Shown here in pieces: positions 37,626-46,947 of a DNA stretch of 64,000 bases (position 1 is its first letter; every line of letters starts with the position of its first letter). The position numbers and the translations under genes were made by a program. The notes beneath the pieces were generated by a model. It did not search any database and was not told where the DNA came from. It worked only from the letters and a program-made list of their open reading frames with translations. Source of the stretch: Thermoleophilia bacterium (GTDB taxonomy: Bacteria > Actinomycetota > Thermoleophilia > Solirubrobacterales > 70-9); contig JAENWT010000011.1 in assembly GCA_016650125.1 (NCBI GenBank), positions 34,015 to 98,014 on the forward strand, in the 5' to 3' direction.

Positions 37626-38800
37626 CAGCTCTTCTCCTCGGTGCTCACAGCCTCGGCGGGCTCGTCCGATCCTTCGGCGGCTTCGGCCTCCGTGTCATCG
37701 GGGACGGCCTGAGGGTGCGGGGCGTCTTCCGGCACTGCCTGAGGGTGCGGGGCGTCGTCAGGGACGGCCTGAGGATGAGGCGCGTCGTCCGGGACAGCTT
37801 GAGGGTGCGGGGCCTCTTCGGGGACGGCCTGAGGATGAGGCGCGTCGTCCGGGACGGCCTGAGGGTGAGGCTTCTCGGGCTGCTTGGGCTTCTCTGCCTG
37901 CTTGGGCTTCTCGGGAACCGGTGCCGGTGCGGGTGCGGGCGGAGCCGCGTCAGCCTTGGCCTTGTCTTCGACAATCTTTTTGGCCTTCTCCTCAGCCTGC
38001 TCCTTCTCGATCGCCTCGCGGCGGACCTTTTCCTCTTCCTCACGCTTCTTGCGCTCGGCGTCTTCCTTCTCGCGACGGGCCTTCTCCTCGGCCTGGCGCT
38101 TCTCTTCGATCACGGCCCAGGCGCCGGCGCCTTCTTCGATCGCCGAACCGACGGTCGAGATGACCAGCTCACAGGAGCGGATCGCGTCGTCATTGCCGGG
38201 CACGACGTAGTCGATATTGCCCGGGTCACAGTTCGAGTCGACCAGGGCGATGATCGGCAGGCGCAGTCGGGTCGCCTCGCGCAGGGCGATCTCTTCGGCC
38301 TTGAGGTCCATGATGAAGACGGCGTCGGGGACGCGGTCCATGTCCTTGACTCCACCGAGGGCGAACTCGAGCTTGGTGCGCTCGGCCATCATCTTCATGC
38401 GTTCTTTGGTCGGCAGCAGATCGATCTGTTCGGTCTCGACCAGGTCATTCAGCTCGTGGAGCCGCTTGATACGGGCCGACGAGATGTTGAAGTTCGTGAG
38501 AAGGCCGGGCAACCAGCGCCGGTTGACATACGGCATGCTCGACTTCTCGGCCCAGTTCTGGATGACGTCCGAGGCCTGCTTCTTGGTGCCGACGAACAGC
38601 ACCTTGCCGCCACCCGAAGTCAGCTCACCGACGAATCGGCGTGCGTCCTCGAGCATTTCCTCCGTCTGGAGGAGGTCGATGATGTGGATCCCGTCGAGTT
38701 CTCCGGCGATATAACGCCGCATATTCGGGTTCCAACGACTGGTCTGGTGGCCAAAATGAACTCCGGCCTCCAGCAAATTCTGGATTCCTACCTGCGCCAT
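37625..38800 (-). CDS. rpsB: Ribosomal protein uS2 with long repetitive C-terminal extension
   Basis: 391 residues, against about 230–280 in most bacteria. The S2 core is intact (EAGVHFGHQTSRWNPNM; VNRRWLPGLLTNF; ALVDSNCDPGNIDYVVPGND). After about residue 235 comes a charged coiled-coil-like stretch (EKRQAEEKARREKEDAERKK), a Pro/Ala/Lys linker and six tandem copies of PHPQAVP plus two or three acidic/Ala residues. It ends in a very acidic tail. The extension is in frame and high in third-position GC, so it is not an artefact. It heads the translation and lipid operon. Confidence 0.95.
   Translation of the reverse strand: MAQVGIQNLLEAGVHFGHQTSRWNPNMRRYIAGELDGIHIIDLLQTEEMLEDARRFVGELTSGGGKVLFVGTKKQASDVIQNWAEKSSMPYVNRRWLPGLLTNFNISSARIKRLHELNDLVETEQIDLLPTKERMKMMAERTKLEFALGGVKDMDRVPDAVFIMDLKAEEIALREATRLRLPIIALVDSNCDPGNIDYVVPGNDDAIRSCELVISTVGSAIEEGAGAWAVIEEKRQAEEKARREKEDAERKKREEEEKVRREAIEKEQAEEKAKKIVEDKAKADAAPPAPAPAPVPEKPKQAEKPKQPEKPHPQAVPDDAPHPQAVPEEAPHPQAVPDDAPHPQAVPDDAPHPQAVPEDAPHPQAVPDDTEAEAAEGSDEPAEAVSTEEKS
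37691..37870 (-). repeat. Six 30-bp tandem repeats in rpsB
   Basis: Six in-register units, each coding PHPQAVP followed by DDA, EEA, EDA or DDT. Third positions vary between units (CCTCAC, CCTCAT, CCGCAC), so the array is not very recent and selection on protein sequence is likely. Confidence 0.9.
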
Positions 38801-38852
38801 ACTGCTCCTTGATATTTGGTGGTGTTGCGAATCCCCCGGCGCTTCTCGGTGA

Positions 38853-38888
38853 CCCTCAGTTGAGGGCAGGAGCCGATAGGCGGACTCC
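38853..38888 (-). promoter_or_regulatory. Two adjacent hairpins in the rpsB 5' leader
   Basis: On the minus strand, GGAGTCCG…CGGCTCC (38869–38888) and CCCTCA…TGAGGG (38853–38866) form two short hairpins 50–90 bases before the rpsB ATG. AAGGAG sits 5 bases before that ATG. uS2 leaders are autoregulated in other bacteria; a similar role here is only a guess. Confidence 0.35.
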
Positions 38889-38973
38889 GAGGGGTAGTGA
38901 ATTGAATGGATTCGGGATTGTAAAGGGATTAAGCGAACTTGGCGTTAGCGCAGCGGTTGCCCAGTGACTTATT

Positions 38974-39025
38974 CGGTTCTGTGCCGCGTATTGGTCCTAT
39001 ATGCACTCAACGCGGCAAAGAACCG
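38974..39025 (-). repeat. Conserved hairpin element, copy 2 (3' of the RluD-type gene)
   Basis: Read on the minus strand, the element starts 2 bases after the stop of the pseudouridine synthase gene. Same stem, same loop (GTGCATATAGGACCAA) and same T·C mismatch as 7026–7075. Near the base of the stem an A–T pair of copy 1 is a G–C pair here, a compensatory change. It lies between the pseudouridine-synthase stop and the rpsB promoter region. Confidence 0.85.
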
Positions 39026-39027
39026 GG

Positions 39028-39723
39028 CTAGACAGCCCCGTCGCGGGCGAGTTCCAGGGCTTCAGCCAGGTCCGTCGGCAAAGGAGCCTCGAAAACCTGC
39101 CCTTCCCCTGTTGCCGGATGCTTGAACGCCAGCCTTGCTGAATGCAGGAATGGCCTCGTCAACTCGTATCGCTCCGGTCCTCCGTAAGTCGGATCGCCGA
39201 TCAAGGGATGCTTAATCGCCTCTAGATGTACGCGGATCTGGTGGGTTCGGCCTGTTTCCAGCCTGACCTCGAGCAGGGTGTCGCGGCGAAGGGACTCTTT
39301 GACTTCGAAATGGGTTGTGGCCTCGCGTGGTGCGGCACCGTTGACCGCCATGCGGTGCCGCTTGCGGGAGGCGCGGCCGATCGGCGCGTCGATCGTTCCG
39401 GTCCGGGAGCGGAACCTGCCGTCGGCCAGGGCGAGGTAGGTGCGCTCGACCTCCCGCCGGCGGATCATCTCCTGGAGGGCGGCATGGGTCTCATCGTCAC
39501 GGGCGACCACCATCAGGCCACTGGTGCCGCGGTCAAGACGGTGGACGATGCCCGGCCGGTCGGGTTCGTCGCCGCCGGCGAGGGCCTCGCCGAGCAGCTC
39601 GACCAGGGTCACCCCTTCATGTGACGGAGCCGGATGGACGACGAGGTCGGCGCCCTTGTCGATCACGATCAGGTGCTCGTCCTTGAAGACGATGCCGAAA
39701 GCGCCGGGCACCGGCTCGGTCAC
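39028..39723 (-). CDS. RluA/RluD-family pseudouridine synthase
   Basis: 231 residues. Catalytic motif HRLDRGTSG with Asp64; [19 protein letters not shown] before it; [20 protein letters not shown] and [15 protein letters not shown] after it. It modifies uridines in rRNA or tRNA; the exact target is not clear. The N-terminal S4 RNA-binding domain usual in RluD is missing, so the protein is short. It overlaps the lspA end by ATGA. Confidence 0.9.
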   Translation of the reverse strand: MTEPVPGAFGIVFKDEHLIVIDKGADLVVHPAPSHEGVTLVELLGEALAGGDEPDRPGIVHRLDRGTSGLMVVARDDETHAALQEMIRRREVERTYLALADGRFRSRTGTIDAPIGRASRKRHRMAVNGAAPREATTHFEVKESLRRDTLLEVRLETGRTHQIRVHLEAIKHPLIGDPTYGGPERYELTRPFLHSARLAFKHPATGEGQVFEAPLPTDLAEALELARDGAV

Positions 39724-40178
39724 GTCTCCTCCCGGCCGTCTCTGATCAGGGTCCAGGCGAGGATCACTACGCCGACGGTGATCGCGCAGTCGGCGAGGTT
39801 GAAGGCCGGCCAGTGCGGCAGCAGGACGAAGTCGGTGACGTAACCGAGGCGAATGCGATCGATCAGGTTGCCGGCCGCGCCGCCGAGGATCAGGCCGCCG
39901 GCCAGCCAGGTGGCATTGCGCCCCGGAACCGCCGCCACGAAGACACCAATCGCGATCAGCGCGACCAGGCTGAGAATGATCACCAAGACTCCGCCGCCTC
40001 CGGCCAGACCGAAGGCGACTCCGTCGTTGTGGGTCAGCGTGAACTTGAGTGGGCCGATCACCTCGACCGAAGTGCCGCGCTCGATTCGGTCAGTGACCTC
40101 GGCCTTGGCGAGCTGGTCGACGACCACCACTGCCGCGGCGACCACAAGCGCCCACAACAGCTGCCGCCTACGGGTCAA
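39720..40178 (-). CDS. lspA: Lipoprotein signal peptidase
   Basis: 152 residues from a TTG at 40178 that overlaps the yggT stop (TTGA). Four membrane segments. Catalytic aspartates Asp107 ([10 protein letters not shown]) and Asp130 (FNLADCAI); THNDGVAFG is also typical. It cleaves the signal peptides of diacylated prolipoproteins in the membrane. Confidence 0.93.
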   Translation of the reverse strand: MTRRRQLLWALVVAAAVVVVDQLAKAEVTDRIERGTSVEVIGPLKFTLTHNDGVAFGLAGGGGVLVIILSLVALIAIGVFVAAVPGRNATWLAGGLILGGAAGNLIDRIRLGYVTDFVLLPHWPAFNLADCAITVGVVILAWTLIRDGREET

Positions 40179-40480
40179 CCGCGGACCAGTCCGACCACTA
40201 CCGCCTGCCCGATCAGCAGGAGGATCACGCCGACTATCGGACTGAGGTCGAGCTGCATTCCCCCGGCGCCGACCGGCGGCAGGATGCGGCGAAAGACGTT
40301 CAGGTAGGGATCGGTGGTGTCCTGGACAAAGGTGAGAACGGCCCGCAGAGCCCGATTGTCCGGGATCTTCGGGATCCACGACGTCAGTATCCGGATGAAG
40401 ATCAGGATGATGTACACGGTGAACAGCGCGTTGACGTAAGCCGCCGCGTCGCCCCGGGTGATTGCCAGAATCGTGCCCAT
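40175..40480 (-). CDS. YggT-family membrane protein
   Basis: 101 residues. Two hydrophobic blocks ([20 protein letters not shown] and [20 protein letters not shown]) flanking [16 protein letters not shown], the YggT pattern. Found near sepF and divIVA in actinobacteria and Firmicutes, with a presumed envelope or division role. 2 bp after proC. Confidence 0.88.
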   Translation of the reverse strand: MGTILAITRGDAAAYVNALFTVYIILIFIRILTSWIPKIPDNRALRAVLTFVQDTTDPYLNVFRRILPPVGAGGMQLDLSPIVGVILLLIGQAVVVGLVRG

Positions 40481-40482
40481 CT

Positions 40483-41256
40483 TCAGCCTTCGCGCATCCG
40501 GCGGAGCGAGGCCAGCGCCGCCACCTCGAAGGCTTCCGCGCCACCACCGGCGGCCAGCGCCTCGAGGCCGGCTTCGGTACTACCGCCGGGAGAGGCGACC
40601 GCAACCTGGATCTCGAAAGGCGTGCGGCGCTTCAGAAGTTCAGCGGTGCCGGCCAGCGTCTCGGCGACCATCGTGAGCGAGTCCTCAGGGTCGAGCCCGT
40701 CTTCGATGCCGACCTTGGCCAGGGCATCGGCCACCACGGCGAAATAGGCAGGTGAGCAGCCCATGACGGCGGTTGCCGCGTCCATCAGACCATCATCGAG
40801 CTCGACCACCTTGCCCAGTGAGCCGAGCAGTGAAAGGCCGTCAGCGACGATCTCGCGGTCGCTCTCTTCGGGGCGGGCGACGGCAATGACTCCCCGACCG
40901 GTCTCGACCGCGAGGTTCGGCATCAGGCGCAATATCGTCGACTCCGGGAACTGTTCGACCAGCTTTCCCAGCGCAGTGCCGCCGAGCAAAGACATCACGG
41001 CCCTCGGCGCCGGCAGCGATCCGGCCACTTCGGCCAGGCTCTTCGGTTTCATGGCGAGCACCACGAAATCAGCGCCTTCAACCAGATCTTCGTTCGTATC
41101 GACGGCCTTGCCGCCGACCTCGGCCGCCAGAGCGGTGGCCCGGCCGGAGCCCGAGTCGGTGAACAGCATCTGCGACGGCGGATGTTTGCCGGAAGACGCC
41201 CAGCCCCGGGCCATGGCGGCTGCCATGTTTCCCGAACCGATGAATCCAACGATCAT
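40483..41256 (-). CDS. proC: Pyrroline-5-carboxylate reductase
   Basis: 257 residues. NAD(P)-binding start [52 protein letters not shown]-terminal [19 protein letters not shown] and [14 protein letters not shown]. Last step of proline synthesis. It lies in the sepF–yggT region as in many Gram-positives. Confidence 0.94.
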   Translation of the reverse strand: MIVGFIGSGNMAAAMARGWASSGKHPPSQMLFTDSGSGRATALAAEVGGKAVDTNEDLVEGADFVVLAMKPKSLAEVAGSLPAPRAVMSLLGGTALGKLVEQFPESTILRLMPNLAVETGRGVIAVARPEESDREIVADGLSLLGSLGKVVELDDGLMDAATAVMGCSPAYFAVVADALAKVGIEDGLDPEDSLTMVAETLAGTAELLKRRTPFEIQVAVASPGGSTEAGLEALAAGGGAEAFEVAALASLRRMREG

Positions 41257-41280
41257 GCGGTGGAGCTTACGGAGAAGTGA

Positions 41281-41862
41281 TCAGGACTGGTTGAAGAAGC
41301 CCTTGTCGATCAGTCTGGCCTTCTCTTCGGCCGACACCTCGACGTTCCGCGGCGTGAGCAGGAAGACCTTGTCGGCAATGCGCTGCATGCCCCCGTCCAT
41401 CGCGTAGGTGAGGCCCGAGGCGAAGTCGATCAGGCGCTTCGAGAGTTCGTGGTCGGTGGTCTGAAGGTTCAGGATCACCGGCACCTTGCGCTTGAACTGG
41501 TCCGCGACCTGCTGGGCGTCATTGAAGTTCCGTGGAATGACCAGGTGGACCTGGACATCGTTGTCGTCGCCGACCGAGCGGAGGACGCGGGTATTGCTGC
41601 CTCTTCCGCCTCCGCGCGAACTCGGAGGCGCGTCGTCGTCGGCAAAGATGTCGTCGATCTCGTCGTGCCGGGCGCGGCGGCTGGTCGGTAGACGGCGCAC
41701 GTTGGCCTCGCGGCCTCCGCGTCCACGCTCGCGGCGGGGTTCGTAGTCCTCATCGCCTTCGAGGTACTCGTCGTCGTAGCCGTCATAGTCGTCGGCATGG
41801 TCGGATTCCTCGGCCAGGCCGAAGTAAACGAGGGTGCGGTGCCATGAATCACGTAGTGCCAT
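41281..41862 (-). CDS. sepF: Cell division protein SepF
   Basis: 193 residues from the ATG at 41862 (MALRDSWHRTLVYFGLAEES). An N-terminal amphipathic helix for membrane binding is followed by an acidic, Tyr/Asp-rich linker (YDGYDDEYLEGDEDYEP) and the C-terminal SepF core (HLVIPRNFNDAQQVADQFKR; LIDFASGLTYAMDGGMQRI; VFLLTPRNVEVS). It tethers FtsZ to the membrane and stands in for FtsA in actinobacteria. FtsZ itself is not in the window. 103 bp separate it from pgeF, with a CATAAT that may be its own -10 box. Confidence 0.92.
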   Translation of the reverse strand: MALRDSWHRTLVYFGLAEESDHADDYDGYDDEYLEGDEDYEPRRERGRGGREANVRRLPTSRRARHDEIDDIFADDDAPPSSRGGGRGSNTRVLRSVGDDNDVQVHLVIPRNFNDAQQVADQFKRKVPVILNLQTTDHELSKRLIDFASGLTYAMDGGMQRIADKVFLLTPRNVEVSAEEKARLIDKGFFNQS

Positions 41863-41965
41863 AGGTAAGCGGTGCTTTCTTCCCGTGGGAGACGAATCCT
41901 CCCGATTATGTTCGATCCACGCCCTTTGCAGCGAAAACACCGGAAACGCGGTCAGTCGCTTGCAG

Positions 41966-42703
41966 TCAGTCGAGCCAGGCGATTCCGGCCTGGCGCCCGG
42001 TCACACCGCCGTCCCGTCGGTGTGAGAAGAAGTTTTCTTCGTCGCAGAAGGTGCAGATCCCCGCCGTCTCGACCCGCTCGACTCCGGCTCGGTCCAGCTG
42101 ACGCCGGGCGACCTCCCAGAGATCCAGGTTCCTGTCCTGTCGCAGGCCCGGACCCAGGTCCGAGAAGGCGTCGAACACCTCATCGCCCACTTCGAAGCAG
42201 CAGGGGCCGATGCCCGGGCCGACCACCGCGTCGGTCGCGCCGATCCGCCCGGCCGCTTCACCGACGATGCCCGCGGCAAGCCCGCGCCAGCCGCAGTGGA
42301 GCATCGCCAGTCCCTCCGGGCCGGTCATCGCCACTGGCAGGCAGTCGGCAACGAGCACCAGCAGCGGCAGGGCCGGGGTCCGGGTCAGGTGGCCGTCGGC
42401 GTCGGCCGGCGGGTCCCCCGGCTCCAGGAAGTGCGGCGGCACCGGCCCTTCGCCGTGAAAGCGGAGTTCCGCCCCGTGTACCTGACGAGCCATAGCCACC
42501 CGTCCGCCATCAACCCCCAGAGCCGCAGCGAGGCGCTGCCGATTCTCGAGGACGGCGCCGCGCTCGTCGTCGGTCAGGATCCCGAGATTGAGGGAGTCGA
42601 ATGGCGACGCGCTGACCCCGCCGGTCCGACCGGAGAAGCAGGCCGTTGCCGACGGCAGGGACGCTTCCAGCCATCGCAACTCCCCCGCCTCACGCCAGTT
42701 CAA
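41966..42703 (-). CDS. pgeF: Polyphenol oxidase/laccase-domain protein (PgeF/YfiH)
   Basis: 245 residues. Family motifs: ACFSGRTGGVSASPFDSLNL; ARQVHGAEL; LLVLVADCLPVAM; AMLHCGWRGLAAGIV; VGPGIGPCCFEVGDEV; TCF-like CTFCDEENFFSHRRDG. The Cys and two His bind metal. YfiH proteins act on purine nucleosides or edit peptidoglycan precursors, and usually lie between ftsZ and sepF. TTG start overlapping the stop of the upstream nucleotidyltransferase (TTGA). Confidence 0.9.
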   Translation of the reverse strand: MNWREAGELRWLEASLPSATACFSGRTGGVSASPFDSLNLGILTDDERGAVLENRQRLAAALGVDGGRVAMARQVHGAELRFHGEGPVPPHFLEPGDPPADADGHLTRTPALPLLVLVADCLPVAMTGPEGLAMLHCGWRGLAAGIVGEAAGRIGATDAVVGPGIGPCCFEVGDEVFDAFSDLGPGLRQDRNLDLWEVARRQLDRAGVERVETAGICTFCDEENFFSHRRDGGVTGRQAGIAWLD

Positions 42704-43833
42704 GCGGTCCCGCCGTCGCTGATGTAGCCCTCCGCGGCTTCGACTGCGATCGCGAGCTCTTCTTCGATGCCTTCGACCCCGTCATCCAGCCGCGCCCGCA
42801 GGGCCGCGGTCAGTCCGATGCCGATGGCGGGCCCCTGCGGGAGTCCGGCCAACACGAGGTCGTCACCGGTGATCGACGGGCGAATCGTCGACCATTCATC
42901 GAGGTAACGATCCAGCCAGAGCGCCCCGGCGGCCCGGTTCACCAGCAGTTCGGCCAGGGACAAGCGGCTGGCGACGGTGACCGCGATGAACGGTGTCTCG
43001 GGCATCTCGACCGGTACGTGCGGGGTGCGGCCGAACAGGGACTCGTTGGTGGCGTCGCCCCGGGTGACGCGGCCCTGCCATGACTTCGAATCGAGGACTT
43101 CGATCGCTCTGGTGGCCAATTCGAGCCGCTCGGCCGGGACCTCGATCAGACCCCAGACCGTGAGAAGGCGAAAGGCCTCGATCCCGGTCGGCTCGGCCGC
43201 GATCAGCTCGAACTCGTTGTCGGTGCGCTCGCGGGAGACGGTCCCGAGGTCGACATCGGCCAGCAGGTCGGACGTCAGCGGATCCAGCGCGAAGCCGAAC
43301 CGGGCCGCGTAACGAGCGGCCCGCAGGGCCCGGGTCGGATCGTCGGCGAAGGAGAACGGATGGATCACCCGCATTACCCCCCGCCCGAGGTCGGCCCGTC
43401 CGCCATGGGGGTCGAGCAGGTCTCCGGGCTTGTCGAGGGCAATCGCCATCGCGTTGATCGTGAAGTCCCGCCGGGCGAGGTCTTCGATGATCGAAGCGGG
43501 ACTGACCTCGGGCAAAGCTCCGGGGAAGGCGTAGGTCTCGCGGCGTGCGGCGGCGACATCGACCCGGATGCCGTCGACCATGGCCTCGGCCGTGCCGAAA
43601 CGCTCGTAGACCAGCGCGTCATCGGCCAGACTGGTCGCCAGCGCCGCCGCGTCGCCTTCGATCACCAGGTCGATGTCGGTGATCTCTACCCCTGAAAGAA
43701 CGTCCCGAACGGCGCCACCGACCATGTATATCCGGCCCTGATCCTGACTCTGCGCCGCCAGATCGGACAGCAGTGAGTTCCCTTCGACGAAGGCACTGAG
43801 GCGGCTGCTGTCACCGAGTGGACTCTCTTTCAT
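42700..43833 (-). CDS. CCA-adding/poly(A)-polymerase family nucleotidyltransferase
   Basis: 377 residues from the ATG at 43833 (GGGGAAG 8 bases before it). Class II nucleotidyltransferase head: YMVGGAVRDVLSGVEITDID with the catalytic DxD, then LARRDFTINAMAI and LRAARYAARFGFAL. The C-terminal half is divergent and lacks the HD domain. It could be the CCA-adding enzyme or a poly(A)/A-adding relative; the sequence alone does not settle this. Only 34 bp separate it from the divergent PQQ gene. Confidence 0.85.
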   Translation of the reverse strand: MKESPLGDSSRLSAFVEGNSLLSDLAAQSQDQGRIYMVGGAVRDVLSGVEITDIDLVIEGDAAALATSLADDALVYERFGTAEAMVDGIRVDVAAARRETYAFPGALPEVSPASIIEDLARRDFTINAMAIALDKPGDLLDPHGGRADLGRGVMRVIHPFSFADDPTRALRAARYAARFGFALDPLTSDLLADVDLGTVSRERTDNEFELIAAEPTGIEAFRLLTVWGLIEVPAERLELATRAIEVLDSKSWQGRVTRGDATNESLFGRTPHVPVEMPETPFIAVTVASRLSLAELLVNRAAGALWLDRYLDEWSTIRPSITGDDLVLAGLPQGPAIGIGLTAALRARLDDGVEGIEEELAIAVEAAEGYISDGGTA

Positions 43834-43867
43834 CGCTGCACTTCCCCTACCATGATCCACCCTGCGG

Positions 43868-45253
43868 ATGAACGCCGAGTTTTCGACACCCGACACCCCC
43901 GAAACCAACCCTCCCTGGTGGCAACAGCCACGGAAGATGGCGGTCATCCTCCTCGGCGGAGTGGTGATCCTGGCCGGCGGCCTGGCCCTCGCCTACAACG
44001 AGCTCAAACGCCCCGGTGACGTCAACAACGAGTCGGTGCCATTCAAGGAACCGCCGACGAAAACCAAGCCGAAGACGACCACCGTCGACTGGCCGACCTT
44101 CCGCTACAACAACCAGCGCACCGGCTATCTGCCGGCCAGGAAGATCAAACCGCCCTTCGAGCGCGTCTGGCGCTACGGCGACCAACCACTGCTCGAGTTC
44201 CCGCCGGCAGTGGTCGGCGACTCGCTCTACTTCGTCGACAACGACGGCTATGCCCACGCGCTCAAGACGAAGAACGGCCACAAGATCTGGGATCGTAGGA
44301 TCGCGTCGCTGAACGCGTCGACGCCGACCTACGCCGATGGCGTGCTCTACATCGTGAACCTCGAACCGGGGCAGATCCAGGCGCTGAAGGCAAAGAACGG
44401 CAAGCAGATCTGGAAGAAGTCCCTGCCCTGTCGTTCGGAGTCTTCACCGGCCGTGGTCGACGGGATCGTGTACTTCGGGTGCGAGGACGGCAACCTTTAC
44501 GCGCTCAAGGCCAAGAACGGCAAGAGCGTCTGGACGACCGGGGTCTCCGGGGCGATCAAGGGTGCCCCCGCCTACGCAAACGGAATTCTCTACGTCGGCG
44601 ACTACGGCGGCGCGATGACCGCGGTCCTCGCGAAGAGCGGTGCGATCAAGTGGCAGAGCCAGTCGCTCGGCCCCGGCCTCGGCCAGCCCGGAACCTTCTA
44701 TTCGACTCCGGCCGTGGCCTACGGCCGGGTCTACATCGGCAACAACGACGGCCGGGTCTACAGCTTCGATGCTGAAACTGGCGAGGTCGCCTGGACCTAC
44801 TCGACCGGCGACTACGTCTATTCGGGCCCGACCGTCGCCAAGGTGCCGGGTACGCCACCGACCGTCTACATCGGTTCCTTCGATGGGAGCGTCTATGCGC
44901 TCGACGCCAAGAGCGGCGAGGCCAGGTGGACCTACGACATGGGTGGACGGGTCATCGGGTCGCTGTCTGTGATCAACAAGCTCGTCTACGCCTCGACCTT
45001 CGACGGCACCAACACCTACGGCATCAGTGCCAAGACCGGTCAGAAGAAGTACGAATTCCACACCGGCGCCTACATGCCGGCGATCTCCGACGGCGAGAAG
45101 CTCTATCTGGTCGGCTACTCGAGCATCCACGCGATGAAGCCGGTGACCGAAAAGGAACTGAAGGCGGACCGCAAGGCAAAGAAGCAGGCTCAGGCGGCCA
45201 AGAAGAAGGCCAAGCCGGGCAAGAAGAGCTCCCAGGCGGCCTCCAAGCAGTAA
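43868..45253 (+). CDS. Membrane-anchored PQQ-type beta-propeller protein
   Basis: 461 residues. One membrane helix near 24–44 (MAVILLGGVVILAGGLALAY), then repeated YxxDxxTGxxxW-like blades (YALKAKNGKSVWTTG; YSFDAETGEVAWTYSTG; YALDAKSGEARWTYDMGG). A Lys/Ala/Gln-rich basic tail follows. No quinone ligands are evident; similar proteins such as BamB and AfsK-type propellers serve as scaffolds or sensors. Its stop overlaps the ATG of the deacetylase (TAATG), so the two are made together and probably act together at the cell surface. Confidence 0.82.
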   Translation: MNAEFSTPDTPETNPPWWQQPRKMAVILLGGVVILAGGLALAYNELKRPGDVNNESVPFKEPPTKTKPKTTTVDWPTFRYNNQRTGYLPARKIKPPFERVWRYGDQPLLEFPPAVVGDSLYFVDNDGYAHALKTKNGHKIWDRRIASLNASTPTYADGVLYIVNLEPGQIQALKAKNGKQIWKKSLPCRSESSPAVVDGIVYFGCEDGNLYALKAKNGKSVWTTGVSGAIKGAPAYANGILYVGDYGGAMTAVLAKSGAIKWQSQSLGPGLGQPGTFYSTPAVAYGRVYIGNNDGRVYSFDAETGEVAWTYSTGDYVYSGPTVAKVPGTPPTVYIGSFDGSVYALDAKSGEARWTYDMGGRVIGSLSVINKLVYASTFDGTNTYGISAKTGQKKYEFHTGAYMPAISDGEKLYLVGYSSIHAMKPVTEKELKADRKAKKQAQAAKKKAKPGKKSSQAASKQ

Positions 45254-46182
45254 TGAGCGCCGATCTGCCTGACCGTCTCGCCCGCAGGCGCCAAGAACTC
45301 AGGCAGAGACAGTTGCGCCGGCGCCGACTCCTGTCCGGCGCGGGCCTGCTCGCAGTGGCCGCGGTCGCGGTCTTCGCCATCACCTCGCGCGGCGATGACT
45401 CTGGCGATGGATCCGACAAGGATCCAGTGGCCGCGCAGAAGAGCGACAGCGGGTCAGGCAAGTCCGAACCGGCAGAAGCCGGAGCCCAGCCGGACTCCTC
45501 TTGGAAGCCGAGCAAGGCGCCGGTCCCGATCCTGATGTACCACGTAATCGGCGAACCGGCCGACGGTGTCGCCGTGCCGTATCCCGAGCTCTACCTCTCG
45601 GCCGACGACTTCCAGGCCCAGGTCGACTGGCTCGAGGAGAACGGGTACACGGCCGTGACCCTGGTCCAGGTCCAGGACGCCTGGTACGACGGGGCCACCC
45701 TGCCCGAAAAGCCGATCGTGCTCTCCTTCGACGACGGTTACCTCGGCCAGTACACCGATGCGATGCCGATCCTCAGGGAAAAGGGCTGGGCCGGGCAGCT
45801 CAACCTCAAGGCCGAAGGCTCTGACCTGTCGAGCACCGAAGTGAAGAAGATGGTCAAAGCGGGCTGGGAAATCGCGTCGCACACGATCACTCACGCCGAC
45901 CTGACAACGATCTCGGGCACCCAGCTCGACGATGAAATCAGCGGATCACGTGATCAGCTGGAAAAGGATCTCGGCGTCAAGATCGAGAACTTCTGTTACC
46001 CGGCCGGCGTCTATAACGATGAAGTCGTGGCCGCGGTTGAAGCCGCGGGATATCGCGGCGCGACCACGGTGGATCCAGGGCTGGCCGAACGCTCCGAGCC
46101 GTTCACCCTCAAGCGCATCCGCATCAACCGGGGTGACGGCGCCGACGTGCTCGAGTCAGACCTCTCAGCCAACGGGGTCTGA
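45253..46182 (+). CDS. Membrane-anchored polysaccharide deacetylase (NodB)
   Basis: 309 residues. Basic N-terminus, one membrane helix (LLSGAGLLAVAAVAVFAI), a Ser/Gly/Asp/Lys linker, then the NodB domain: PVPILMYHVIGEP; PIVLSFDDGYLGQY (catalytic and metal Asp); EIASHTITHADLTTIS (metal His pair); ENFCYPAGVYND. It removes acetyl groups from peptidoglycan or another extracytoplasmic glycan. Coupled to the propeller gene. It converges on hisF with 6 bp between stops. Confidence 0.88.
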   Translation: MSADLPDRLARRRQELRQRQLRRRRLLSGAGLLAVAAVAVFAITSRGDDSGDGSDKDPVAAQKSDSGSGKSEPAEAGAQPDSSWKPSKAPVPILMYHVIGEPADGVAVPYPELYLSADDFQAQVDWLEENGYTAVTLVQVQDAWYDGATLPEKPIVLSFDDGYLGQYTDAMPILREKGWAGQLNLKAEGSDLSSTEVKKMVKAGWEIASHTITHADLTTISGTQLDDEISGSRDQLEKDLGVKIENFCYPAGVYNDEVVAAVEAAGYRGATTVDPGLAERSEPFTLKRIRINRGDGADVLESDLSANGV

Positions 46183-46188
46183 CGCCGG

Positions 46189-46947
46189 TCAGGTCCGCAC
46201 GGGAATTCCGTGCATCGCCATGTGCTGCTTGGCCTCTTCGACCGTGTATTGCCCGTAGTGGAAGATCGAGGCGCAGAGCACCGCATCAGCCCGGCCATCG
46301 GTGATCGCTTCGACCAGATGCTCGAGCTCGCCGGCGCCACCAGAAGCGATGACCGGCACCGCTGTCGCGTCGGCGACCGCCGCGGTCAGTTCGAGCTCGT
46401 AACCGATGTTGGTGCCGTCCCTGTCCATGCTGGTCAGGAGCACCTCTCCGGCGCCGAGGCGGGTGGCCTCGACCGCCCATTCGATCGCGTCACGGCCGGT
46501 CGGCTTGCGGCCGCCGTTCAGGAACACCTCGTACCGGTCCCCGACCTTCTTGGCGTCGATCGCGATCACGACGCACTGCGAGCCGAAGTTCTCGGCCATC
46601 TCGGTCAGCAGCTCCGGTCGGTTCAGGGCCGCCGAGTTGACGGCGACCTTGTCAGCCCCCGCGTCGAGCACTGCTTGTGCGTCCTCGACCGATCGGATGC
46701 CGCCACCGATCGTGAACGGGATGAAGACGTTGTCGGCGGTGCGCCGGGCCAGGTCGACGATCGTCCCACGCGCCTCGTGAGATGCGGTGATATCCAGGAA
46801 GACCAGCTCGTCGGCGCCACCCGCGTCGTAGCGCTCGGCCAGCTCGACCGGATCACCGGCATCGCGGATGTCGACGAAGTTCGTGCCCTTGACCACCCGG
46901 CCGTTGTCGACGTCAAGGCAGGGAATGACACGTTTCAGGTCACTCAT
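46189..46947 (-). CDS. hisF: Imidazole glycerol phosphate synthase cyclase subunit
   Basis: 252 residues from the ATG at 46947 ([16 protein letters not shown]), overlapping the hisA end by 8 bp. TIM barrel with catalytic Asp12 and the second Asp in [32 protein letters not shown] and [14 protein letters not shown] bind phosphate. It pairs with HisH to make IGP and AICAR. Last gene of the his operon in view. Confidence 0.96.
   Translation of the reverse strand: MSDLKRVIPCLDVDNGRVVKGTNFVDIRDAGDPVELAERYDAGGADELVFLDITASHEARGTIVDLARRTADNVFIPFTIGGGIRSVEDAQAVLDAGADKVAVNSAALNRPELLTEMAENFGSQCVVIAIDAKKVGDRYEVFLNGGRKPTGRDAIEWAVEATRLGAGEVLLTSMDRDGTNIGYELELTAAVADATAVPVIASGGAGELEHLVEAITDGRADAVLCASIFHYGQYTVEEAKQHMAMHGIPVRT

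Noticed and set aside
37691..37870. CRISPR array
   Set aside because: The 30-bp repeats are contiguous, without spacers, in frame within rpsB and code for a peptide repeat.
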